DNA of 23,150 nt, from the IMG/VR virus record IMGVR_UViG_3300034190_000194, positions 1 through 23,150 of that record; one strand, 5' to 3'. Source of the DNA: a virus. The notes under the pieces were generated by a model. That model made no database searches and was not told where the DNA came from. It saw only the letters and a program-made list of their open reading frames with translations. A program made the position numbers and the translations under genes. Below are positions 1-8,099 of this stretch, piece after piece (within the stretch, counting starts at the first letter, position 1; every line of letters begins with the position of its first letter).

Positions 1-645
1 CGAGTTTCCGGTCGCGCTGCCGGTATATTTAATCGGAACCCACTGTCCGGTGTCGCTGTTGACTTCGCCAAAGCTGGTTGGGTCTAATTGCTGCCCATCT
101 ATGAAGTGTATCTCAGCTAAGTAGCCATCAAGTTTATATAACGCACTAAAGTTTTCTGCCGAACCTAACGTATGAATAGCGTTTTGATTGATCGAATAAT
201 CGGTATTCAGTGCAGGATCGTTGCTTATCGAAAAAGATGTTAGCTCAACTCCGTTTACGTACATATGAAGTCTATTAGACGCAGTTGCTTGTGTTGTGTC
301 TAGCGCAACGACGATGTGGTACCATGCGGAAGGGTCGCGAAATTTAGCAGTGCTAACTCTAAAACTAGACCCATAGAGACCATAATCTAAAGTATCCGCA
401 GAACTGAAATATATACCGCCATAATTAAAGTCATTGCTACCCGAAGACGGCGTAGAACCCCAAAGTCTCTGGGTTGCTCCTGTAAAATTGCCCCGCTTGA
501 CCCACGCACTCCAAGTCCATGTCTTTCGGTTTCCAGCACTTGGTGTGCGATATAGGTACGCCGAGTCGTTGTCATTAAACCGGATCGACTGGTCAATAGA
601 GTAACCAGCCGCAGACGATTTAGAAGTGCCTTGGATGATTGACAT
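1..645 (-). CDS. LamG/concanavalin-like fibre or adhesin protein (partial, C-terminus outside window)
   Basis: The frame is open without a stop from the ATG at 645 to the window edge, giving the first 215 residues. The translation begins MSIIQGTSKSSAAGYSIDQS and shows a LamG/concanavalin-type jelly-roll pattern: FNDNDSAYLYRTPS, then RKTWTWSAWVKRG, RDPSAWYHIVVALDTTQA, LHMYVNGVELTSF and GYLAEIHFIDGQQLDP. The WSAWVK strand, the WYHIVVALD strand and the MYVNGVE strand are hallmarks of this carbohydrate-binding fold. The ATG shares one base with the stop of the upstream tail fibre gene (TAATG), so the two are translationally coupled. It is probably a virion surface protein that works with or extends the fibre in receptor binding. 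That role is inferred from fold and position; similar proteins next to fibre genes are known in marine podoviruses. Confidence 0.75.
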   Translation of the reverse strand, partial: MSIIQGTSKSSAAGYSIDQSIRFNDNDSAYLYRTPSAGNRKTWTWSAWVKRGNFTGATQRLWGSTPSSGSNDFNYGGIYFSSADTLDYGLYGSSFRVSTAKFRDPSAWYHIVVALDTTQATASNRLHMYVNGVELTSFSISNDPALNTDYSINQNAIHTLGSAENFSALYKLDGYLAEIHFIDGQQLDPTSFGEVNSDTGQWVPIKYTGSATGNS

Positions 646-2144
646 TATGCAAAGACCGCACTGGTGACGACATAGGCGTTCGTGCCATCGTCATAATAAG
701 ACAGCCAGTAGGTTCCAGCGGTGCTGATCGTCGTCGCCAGATTAGCATCGCCCTTAGTCGTCGCCGCCAGGCTAATCGCGTGACCGCCGCTGTTGTCCAG
801 CAGGATATTGCCCGACTGACCAGCGGTGTGGTTGGTGAACGTTAGTGTGCCGGTGCCGCTGGGGGTACACTTGAAGTTATTGGTGGCGTTCTGGTCAAAA
901 CTGAGGTCGTTGTCGGTGGTGATCGTGCCGCGCTGACTAACGGTGAACGTCTGTGCCGCATCGGTGACAGCGTTGTCCGCATCGTAAGCCTGAACGTCTG
1001 AGCCGATCACGAGGCCGAGGTTGCTGCGAGCGGTTACGGCGTTGTTAAGGTCGGACAGGTTGTTCGCTACCTGAAGGAAGTCGGCAGCAGTCAACGCCAC
1101 CTCCACCCACGCGCTGCCGGTGTAGACCTTCATCACGTTGGACGTAGTGTTGAAGTACAGGTCGCCCGCCGTCAGCGCATCGCCGTCATTATCAAGGGTC
1201 GGGTCGCTGGATTTCGCGCCGAGATAGGTGTCGTCAAAATTGTCAGCCGCCGTTTCCGCCGCTGCTTGTGCAGCCTCCGCTGCGCTCTGCGCGGTTTCGG
1301 CAGCAGACTGCGCGGATTCCGCTGCTGACTGCGCGGTCGTTGCATTGCCCGCAGACGTGGACGCAGCCGACGCGCTCGACGCCGCGTTGCTGGCGGATGT
1401 CGCCGCAGCCGACGCAGACGATGCGGCATTGCTGGCCTGAGTGGCAGCATAGGCTGCATCGACTACCAAGTCCCACTTGGCAGAGTCGGCGTTGCTGCTG
1501 ATCGGCGTGGTGCCGCTTGACGTATGCGCCGTGTTGCAGCGATAGACGTTGTAGTTGCTGGCGTCCTTAACCAGATCGCGCACGGAGTAAGCGGTCGTTG
1601 CGGCCCAATCGCCGCGCCAGTTGCCGATGTCCTCGCCAACGACCGGATTGCCGTTGGAGTCAAACGCCAAAGTCTTGCCAGCCCGCGATGCCTTAGTCGG
1701 CAGCGTCATATCAACAACGCCACCATCCGCGACAAGCGCCGGGTCGTAGGTCGGCGCTCGCATACCGCGTTGGTTTTCTTCCGCGATCTGCTGGATCATA
1801 ATGATCTGGCTATCAAGCTGTTCGTTAATCGCAGTAGCGCGGAAGTCGCCTGCCGTTACGAAGTCTGTCGTGCGCTCAATATCCCTTGACCCGACGATGG
1901 TGATCTGGTCGCTGGAAACCGGCGTTGAGGGAACGCTAGACCCGGTGACAATCGTGACGCTGCCCGTGCCATTGGCGTTGATCGTGACCGTGTAGTCAGT
2001 CGTCAGCGTCAACAGAGTTGCGTTGAAGTAGACGGCAACATCCGTCTGCACCAGAATCTCAAACGAGAAAGCATACGGCCCCGTACCAGCGGAGCCAGTG
2101 TAGACGACGCGGCGCGTCACTGCGTTGATACTATATTCCGGCAT
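645..2144 (-). CDS. Tail fibre protein with T7 gp17-like N-terminal domain
   Basis: This 499-aa protein most likely forms the receptor-binding fibre. Residues 1 to about 130 match the T7 gp17 N-terminal attachment domain pattern (RRVVYTGSAGTGPYAFSFEI, later DYTV, then DIERTTDF, INEQLDSQ and a QQIAEEN helix), which anchors fibres to the tail tube. About residues 175-230 form a small aromatic-rich module (WAATTAYSVRDLV, YRCNTAHTS) like those of carbohydrate-binding modules. About 231-295 is an Ala/Ser-rich heptad-like stretch (AESAQSAAETAQSAAEAAQ), probably a trimeric coiled coil. About 298-346 holds a DGDALTAGDLYFNTTSNVMKVY module common in phage fibres, followed by LSDLNNAVTARSNLGL and a beta-rich C-terminus. 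An AGGA precedes the ATG by 7 bases. No chaperone-type C-terminal peptidase domain is visible. Confidence 0.88.
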   Translation of the reverse strand: MPEYSINAVTRRVVYTGSAGTGPYAFSFEILVQTDVAVYFNATLLTLTTDYTVTINANGTGSVTIVTGSSVPSTPVSSDQITIVGSRDIERTTDFVTAGDFRATAINEQLDSQIIMIQQIAEENQRGMRAPTYDPALVADGGVVDMTLPTKASRAGKTLAFDSNGNPVVGEDIGNWRGDWAATTAYSVRDLVKDASNYNVYRCNTAHTSSGTTPISSNADSAKWDLVVDAAYAATQASNAASSASAAATSASNAASSASAASTSAGNATTAQSAAESAQSAAETAQSAAEAAQAAAETAADNFDDTYLGAKSSDPTLDNDGDALTAGDLYFNTTSNVMKVYTGSAWVEVALTAADFLQVANNLSDLNNAVTARSNLGLVIGSDVQAYDADNAVTDAAQTFTVSQRGTITTDNDLSFDQNATNNFKCTPSGTGTLTFTNHTAGQSGNILLDNSGGHAISLAATTKGDANLATTISTAGTYWLSYYDDGTNAYVVTSAVFA

Positions 2145-2194
2145 TTGTCAATCCTATTTGGGTGGATGGTACATGATAATTTGGAACCATTCTA

Positions 2195-5100
2195 CTATTC
2201 GATTCCGAAAACACGCATCGGCGGGTTTGCATCTCCAGAAAGATCAGACCTAGTAGGCAGCTTAGGCGCATCGGCCTGTCTCTTTCCGCCAGCCGCATCC
2301 TTCATTTTGTCAGACATCGCACTGTCGATGACTGAGGCAATTTCAGGATATTCGCGCAACAACTGCTGACGCGCAGCTTTTCTATAAGCGCCAGTGATTG
2401 CCCTGATGATAATCATCTTGCCTTCGTCTCCTGCATTATCGTATTGCTTCGAAACTTTCCCGGCCTTGCCAGACACGACAGCATTTAGATATTCGAAGAA
2501 AGACACCTTGTTTGAAACGCCCGGCATTTTGGCGAGAATTGCGTTCTTTCGATCAGCGCCGCCGGACAGTTTTATATATCTGTCGTACACTTCCGGCGGA
2601 TACTCGCGCAGATCATGTGCGACACGAATGCCTCTCCGCGTGAAGGAAAGAACAGGCTTGGGCATTCCGACGACTTCCTGCATCCGGCCCAACTCCTTAT
2701 CAATCGGAGTCCCTTTGGCTTCCGAAAATCGTGCGGGAAAGAAAATGTTATAGACGCCGTTCGTGTCTTTCTGTTCTCGACCGAATGCGTCGAGGCGGAT
2801 TGATACGCTTTCGGACAGGCCCGGTATCTTTTGCGCCACCGAATCAAGCCAATTACGCGCACGTCGTATTTCGGGATCGACCGTTCTTTCTACCGCGCCC
2901 ACTGCCGCCGGGACAAAGGAACTTGCCAAACGATTGAAATAACTTTCGCCATACCGATTGGGATCACTCAGCGCGTCCATAAACGCGCTAAGTTGTTGCA
3001 TGTAGACTTTGCTCAGAACGGCATTGGCGAAGGGTACGACGACTGACGTCGCCACACTTTCTTCTATTGGTACTCCGTCCAAGTCTACAGTGTCAGATTG
3101 TTTGGTGTAGACTCCGCTTAACAACTCGACAGAATCAGCGGCAATACCAATTAGGCTGCCAATAGTAGCAAAGCGATTATAGCTAATCCACTTACCGGGA
3201 GCATACTGGATACTATACGGCTGCCAGCCCGTCGCGGCTTTCATCTGCTGCCGCAGCTTGTAATCCTTAGGACCCGCTCCGCTTATCTTTCCCTCTGCCA
3301 CATAAGCTGCCATGTTCCCCATAAAAGCGGTCCCTAATGCGATGCGCCCCAGCGCCATATCGCGTTGCGCGCCACCGGCTGCTATTTCCGCTCTTATCTT
3401 AGGGGACATAAAGGCGGCGGGAGTATTGTGAACAGTCCATCTAAACAGGTTGATGGGCGTCCTGACGAACGTGGCGAACATAATCCGCCCTAGCGGCACC
3501 GGGCCGAAGCGCATACCGTTCACGAGTTTAGCGACAGCAGGCGCAACTTCTCCCTGCAATTTTTCGTTAAACGTGCTTTCGATTGCCTGCGCTCCCGCCT
3601 TGTCCTTCAACCATTTCGGCGGGTCCGCGAGAATCTTAGTAAGCGCATCCCGCGCCTCATCGCCCACTAAGCCCAACTCTCCCATAACATGGCGATATGC
3701 TAACTGGTTGATAGTACCCTGATAATTAATGACCTTTAGAAGTTGATCTCCCGCACGACTCATATTCGTCGGGTACACCATCTTTAAGTAGTCGGCTATC
3801 CGCCGATTGCTGTTGACCGCACCAAGGTCGTTAGCGATGACGCCCTGCTTTCCGGGTATCTCCATAGGGTTACTGGGAAGAAACTGCTCCTGACCAGTTT
3901 TTAGGGTTCTCGCGGCATAGCGCAACCCGTTCCTGATACCCATAATCTGACCGAAAAGAAGATGCCGTGCCTCTCCCTCCATCACATCATCACCGAACTT
4001 ACTTGCCGTGTAGACTGACGGGACGCGCCACAAAGTAGAAGACGCGGTATCAAGAATGTTGACGACCTGTGTCGCAGGGTTGGACATCAGGATATTGGAA
4101 TATGCGAACAAGATTTTGTCCGCGCCATCGGCTTGCGCGACATCCTCTACAAACCTTGCCAAAGACTTGGGGTCTTTCAGCGTAGAGATTTTGTCTGCCA
4201 AATCCATCGCCGCATTCGTGCCACCAGACTCGTCTATAATTTTCTGTAGAGCCTTCGCCATGTCTTTGTCGGGTTGGCGCAGACGCTTGTGAATTTCCAA
4301 TGCTCGTGCGATCTCAGATGACTGCTTTTTAGCAGTGCGGAGAATAGCGTATGTCGTCTGGAATGCGGCATTGAAACGCGCCACGTCTTCTGGCGATCCG
4401 CTGGTTCGCGCTTTATTCGCAAGAGGGATAAGTTCGTCCATCGCGGATCGGAACATCATCCAAGACGCGGCGATTTGCCGCCGGTCGAATATCTGCCCCT
4501 GTAACCCCTTGATAAGTTCCTGTGGCTTAATGCCAAGCGCATCGGCTTGCTGCATCGTCACCTTTTGCGGGATCACATCTTCTTCCGGCAGAATCCGAGA
4601 GATGTTAGCGATCTGCTGCTGGATATCTTCCGGCCCCTCGAATCGAGATACATTGACCTTGATCGGGGATTCGTCAATTTCGCCGGAAAGAAACTTTCTT
4701 GCTTGCTCCGCAAACTCATAGTTATCTTGAGTGACACGGACGACCGGCTGTTCTTGCGGGCTCATCTTAGGAACCTCAATGGTAGGTTCCGCCGTTTCTC
4801 CAACCGTGCTTTTGCGCCATTCTCTAAGAACGCGAAGGCTTAAAATGATACCTTCAGCGGCAAGTCCAAGTCCACCGTTTTCAAGACCAGATTTAAGACG
4901 CGCCAGAACCGCAGGGTCGTCTTCTTCAGCCTGAAGGAACTCAGTGATTACGTTCGGGTACGCTTCTTGAATTGTATTCGTCAGACGTTTTTCGTATGGA
5001 TCGAACCCCGCCGCCGCACCAAAAAAGGCGTCGATTGTGCGTTTATATACATTAAGCGGCACACCCAATGCCTTTGTAACCTTACCCGCTACGCCCGCAG

Positions 5101-5746
5101 AGGTGAGGAACTGGCTGACGCCCTGTATCACTTCGCCTGTTATCGTGGTGGGATCAATGGTCAAAGATTCTCCAGATTCCTTGAGCAAATTCGACAAACT
5201 ACCAAACACATTCTTGTCGCCTTCGCCCAAAGCAAAGTCGCCAGTGTCGAATGTGCCTAGCGGGATATTTTCCTCAAGCCACCATCCCAAATCGTTCACG
5301 CTTTTGATAAATTCAGAAACACCGCTGGTTACGCCACGCGCAATCGCGTGACCTCCTTCCATGACGACACCCTTGCCGATATCCGCAGCGACGCCTTCTG
5401 CCGTTTCGCCAACACCTTTGACCCAAGACGGCGTGATCGAAGACGCATAATTCTTAATCCAATCAAACACAGATTCTTCTTCGGTCTTGCGTTTCGGGGC
5501 TTTGGCGTCTTCAGTTTCTCCGGCGTTTTCAACCTTTTTTCGGGAAGACATAAAATTCTGCAATATAGCTTCATCGTTTGAAGCGTAAATGCGCTCTTTC
5601 TCGTACTCTGACGCAGCATCCGGCTCAGACAAAAACGCTTGCGCCGGGTCTTCGAACAGCGGCGGCTCAGGGACAACGACCTGATCGCGCGGCGCGTAAG
5701 CAGCTAATTCGTTTCTAGGAGAGTCGTATTCAGGGTTGATCGCCAT
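2195..5746 (-). CDS. Large internal virion (DNA ejection) protein, gp16-like position
   Basis: At 1183 aa this is the largest gene and lies exactly where T7 encodes gp16, after the gp14- and gp15-like genes and before the fibre. By position it should be carried in the head core and injected to form the trans-envelope DNA conduit. The N-terminal 110 residues are charged and low in hydrophobics. Amphipathic Gly/Ala-rich helices follow at about 110-230 (GVAADIGKGVVMEGGHAIARG). A central segment around residues 550-600 (FAYSNILMSNPATQVVNILD) resembles a motif I have seen in large polyvalent or ejection proteins of marine podoviruses. No lytic transglycosylase signature like that at the T7 gp16 N-terminus is recognisable. 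The start lies 4 bases after the preceding stop. Family assignment rests on size, position and composition. Confidence 0.72.
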   Translation of the reverse strand: MAINPEYDSPRNELAAYAPRDQVVVPEPPLFEDPAQAFLSEPDAASEYEKERIYASNDEAILQNFMSSRKKVENAGETEDAKAPKRKTEEESVFDWIKNYASSITPSWVKGVGETAEGVAADIGKGVVMEGGHAIARGVTSGVSEFIKSVNDLGWWLEENIPLGTFDTGDFALGEGDKNVFGSLSNLLKESGESLTIDPTTITGEVIQGVSQFLTSAGVAGKVTKALGVPLNVYKRTIDAFFGAAAGFDPYEKRLTNTIQEAYPNVITEFLQAEEDDPAVLARLKSGLENGGLGLAAEGIILSLRVLREWRKSTVGETAEPTIEVPKMSPQEQPVVRVTQDNYEFAEQARKFLSGEIDESPIKVNVSRFEGPEDIQQQIANISRILPEEDVIPQKVTMQQADALGIKPQELIKGLQGQIFDRRQIAASWMMFRSAMDELIPLANKARTSGSPEDVARFNAAFQTTYAILRTAKKQSSEIARALEIHKRLRQPDKDMAKALQKIIDESGGTNAAMDLADKISTLKDPKSLARFVEDVAQADGADKILFAYSNILMSNPATQVVNILDTASSTLWRVPSVYTASKFGDDVMEGEARHLLFGQIMGIRNGLRYAARTLKTGQEQFLPSNPMEIPGKQGVIANDLGAVNSNRRIADYLKMVYPTNMSRAGDQLLKVINYQGTINQLAYRHVMGELGLVGDEARDALTKILADPPKWLKDKAGAQAIESTFNEKLQGEVAPAVAKLVNGMRFGPVPLGRIMFATFVRTPINLFRWTVHNTPAAFMSPKIRAEIAAGGAQRDMALGRIALGTAFMGNMAAYVAEGKISGAGPKDYKLRQQMKAATGWQPYSIQYAPGKWISYNRFATIGSLIGIAADSVELLSGVYTKQSDTVDLDGVPIEESVATSVVVPFANAVLSKVYMQQLSAFMDALSDPNRYGESYFNRLASSFVPAAVGAVERTVDPEIRRARNWLDSVAQKIPGLSESVSIRLDAFGREQKDTNGVYNIFFPARFSEAKGTPIDKELGRMQEVVGMPKPVLSFTRRGIRVAHDLREYPPEVYDRYIKLSGGADRKNAILAKMPGVSNKVSFFEYLNAVVSGKAGKVSKQYDNAGDEGKMIIIRAITGAYRKAARQQLLREYPEIASVIDSAMSDKMKDAAGGKRQADAPKLPTRSDLSGDANPPMRVFGIE

Positions 5747-5750
5747 TAGA

Positions 5751-7499
5751 TCATTTCGCCTCTTTTATTGGTGCCGTTATGGTGAAATAGTTCAACCATT
5801 CGACCAATTCCTTGTTGTTCTGCTTATATTTCGAGGTTGCCCGCTTGCCATTGTTGTATTTGGTTTCGTTTTCTTGTATCAAAAGCTCCAAATCACTCGG
5901 TGATTGCGGGTTGAAAGAGTTTACTGGCGCAGGGATATTTGATCTGTACCTCATAACGATATCATTCGCCACCTGTTTAGGTATCTCGCCATTACGGACA
6001 CGACTTCTGTACTCGCGTTGCGCCGCCGCTACGCGCCTATTTATCTTCGCCCTTTGCTCATCATTCATATTAAGAATAGTAATCCCCCCGATGGCTCCGC
6101 CAGATATCTGGCCCTTTACATATTCCCACTCTTCTTTTTCTTCTTCCTGCCCGTAACGGGGCGTGGCGTTCAACATTCTTTGGTTTTCCAAAACAAGCAA
6201 CTTAAAGTCCTCTTCAGAAAGCTGATCGTTGATGCGCGCGCGAAGAAGATCGTCGTGCTGATCTATGCCATTAACAATGTTATCAGATATTTCAGACAGA
6301 ACATTGATGTTCGTGGTTGCGTCTTGTGTTCTGGATTTCTCTTTCTCAGCAAATTGATAAAACAGCTTCGAGATTTCTTGACCTCGCCTCATGTCAGACA
6401 AGAGTGTTTCAGAATAATTATTTTTATTCTTAAAAAAGTCCGAGATCATAGCAGATTCTCGCGTCTGTTGGCCGCGCGTTTTCGCCTGAATTGCTTGTAC
6501 CTGTGCGCTTTCTTCTAATTTAACCGCCGCAGCGTTCGCGCTCTCTGCGATCTTGCGAAGTTCTGTGCGGTCCTTTGGATTGGAATCATTATAAAATCTA
6601 TCCAGCTTGGAACCTTCGGGAAGGCGTCCCTCTAAAATAAAACGCAAAATCTGCTCATCGGGTGTTTCGGGATTTCGTGCCCATGCTTCAACCGCGTCCT
6701 TCTTGGAGGCCAGAACTCTTTTGTTCAGATTATCAGAAAACGCCTTGTATCCCTCCGGGTCGCCTAATGCCATATAAAGATGGAATCCCTTCCGGCGGGT
6801 CGCCTCAATCTTGTCGTTATAGGTGATAACGTCTCCATTACGGGCGCGCGTATCACCCGTATCCATTACGTCAGGTATTTCATCAAGAAGTTGCCGGGCA
6901 AGCTCGAACGCCTTAACTTCGCGTTGTTGCTTGAGGCGCGCTTCGTACTTGCGCGACGCAGAAACAAACGCAGTATTACCAATCGTGGCAAGACCAGCGC
7001 GCATTTTCCTAGCGTCTGCCGTACTGTATCCCGATAAAGAAGACGCATATCCTTCGATAGAGGCATTGACGCGAGTCTGGAAGTCTCCCGGCGTCATCCG
7101 CCCTTCTTCAACAGCAAGCTGGAGATTGGATATCTCTTGACGACCCAGCAGTTCAATTTCGTTATTGATTGCCGAAAGAGCGGCAGAGCGCGCCGCATTT
7201 CCGAAGATAGTATCCCTATCGCCTATAACCTGTATTTCCTCACCTACGGCGACAGAATCTCTGATCTGTGCCGCAGTAGGCGCATTTTCAGCGCCGTATT
7301 CAGCGCCCTCAATCTTCGCCCGTTCGGCGGCCTCTTTGAAAGCAAACGTCGTCATGCGATCCAGCGCGTTACGAACCCCTTCAAACTCGTCGCGTATCTG
7401 CATCTGCGGCATACGGTAATTCAAGCCGCGTGTCGAAACAGACGGGACGGCGGTAGGAGAAACTCCTATTCTGCGATATCTAGGAAGACGTTCAGCCAT
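5751..7499 (-). CDS. Internal virion protein, gp15-like
   Basis: This 582-aa protein is strongly helical and charged, with long stretches of heptad-like sequence (for example AERAKIEGAEYGAENA, KLEESAQVQAIQAKTRGQQ and NDEQRAKINRRVAAAQREYRSRVR). There is no signal peptide or clear membrane segment. It sits between the gp14-like and gp16-like genes, so it most likely corresponds to the T7 gp15 ejection protein that forms the periplasmic tube with gp16. T7 gp15 is somewhat longer (about 750 aa). The gene starts immediately after the preceding TAA (TAAATG). No enzymatic motif is visible. The assignment comes from synteny, length and composition, because this protein class diverges quickly. Confidence 0.72.
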   Translation of the reverse strand: MAERLPRYRRIGVSPTAVPSVSTRGLNYRMPQMQIRDEFEGVRNALDRMTTFAFKEAAERAKIEGAEYGAENAPTAAQIRDSVAVGEEIQVIGDRDTIFGNAARSAALSAINNEIELLGRQEISNLQLAVEEGRMTPGDFQTRVNASIEGYASSLSGYSTADARKMRAGLATIGNTAFVSASRKYEARLKQQREVKAFELARQLLDEIPDVMDTGDTRARNGDVITYNDKIEATRRKGFHLYMALGDPEGYKAFSDNLNKRVLASKKDAVEAWARNPETPDEQILRFILEGRLPEGSKLDRFYNDSNPKDRTELRKIAESANAAAVKLEESAQVQAIQAKTRGQQTRESAMISDFFKNKNNYSETLLSDMRRGQEISKLFYQFAEKEKSRTQDATTNINVLSEISDNIVNGIDQHDDLLRARINDQLSEEDFKLLVLENQRMLNATPRYGQEEEKEEWEYVKGQISGGAIGGITILNMNDEQRAKINRRVAAAQREYRSRVRNGEIPKQVANDIVMRYRSNIPAPVNSFNPQSPSDLELLIQENETKYNNGKRATSKYKQNNKELVEWLNYFTITAPIKEAK

Positions 7500-8099
7500 T
7501 TATCGTCTCGTCTTCGGCTGGGTCGGCTGTTTCTCCTGGGTCGGTTTTTTACCTATTTTATAATAGTCATAACCAGCCTCTCCCAATGTAGTCGCTGCCT
7601 TGAAGTAAGATTGCCTCTTCGCCACTTCGCCCTCATAACGCAACCGAGAGGCTTCTTGTGCGCCGCGATTAAGCTCAAGCTGGGCGTCTTCTTCAAATAT
7701 ATTAGCCTGCATTTCTCCGGCTCGGAGCGTAATAGTCGCGTTGTCTCTTGCCGTATAGGCCTCGTCGGCACCACGCGCCAATGCAAATTGATTGAGCGCC
7801 CCCGCGCTGCCGCTAAACGGATCAATCCCACCAGTACCACTCATGGCGTTTAATGTCGCCATCGTGCTTACGATGTTCTCAAGCGTCCTCACGCCTTGCT
7901 CTTTGTATTTTAGCACTTCTGATCGCGTTTTCATCCGCTGCATCGTCGCTTCGCGCAAGGAAGCCATCGCCTGCTGCTGTGCCGCCTGCTGGGCAGCGGC
8001 AGCTTGTGCGTTCGCCATTTTCGCCTGCGCTTGACCGCCAGCAATAGTTGCGATGGCACTCACGCCAGCCGTGATAAGGGGGACGACCGCTGCTGTCAT
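7500..8099 (-). CDS. Internal virion protein, gp14-like
   Basis: This 199-aa protein has the layout of T7 gp14. A hydrophobic N-terminal segment (VVPLITAGVSAIATIAGG, residues 5-22) could insert in the outer membrane on ejection. It is followed by a long Ala/Gln-rich helix (QAQAKMANAQAAAAQQAAQQQ) and a conserved-looking centre with SGTGGIDPFSGSAGA and GEMQANIFEEDAQLELNRG. The C-terminus is basic and Pro/Lys/Thr-rich (GKKPTQEKQPTQPKTRR). The central pattern, short loop then IDPFSGSP-like then helix, recurs in gp14-type proteins. It overlaps the upstream tail tubular gene by 4 bases (ATGA). Expected role: an ejected virion core component that starts the channel through the outer membrane. Confidence 0.8.
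   Translation of the reverse strand: MTAAVVPLITAGVSAIATIAGGQAQAKMANAQAAAAQQAAQQQAMASLREATMQRMKTRSEVLKYKEQGVRTLENIVSTMATLNAMSGTGGIDPFSGSAGALNQFALARGADEAYTARDNATITLRAGEMQANIFEEDAQLELNRGAQEASRLRYEGEVAKRQSYFKAATTLGEAGYDYYKIGKKPTQEKQPTQPKTRR

Noticed and set aside
7137-7853. Plus-strand frame of 238 codons
   Set aside because: It lies antisense to the gp14- and gp15-like genes, with no ribosome binding site and no family pattern.
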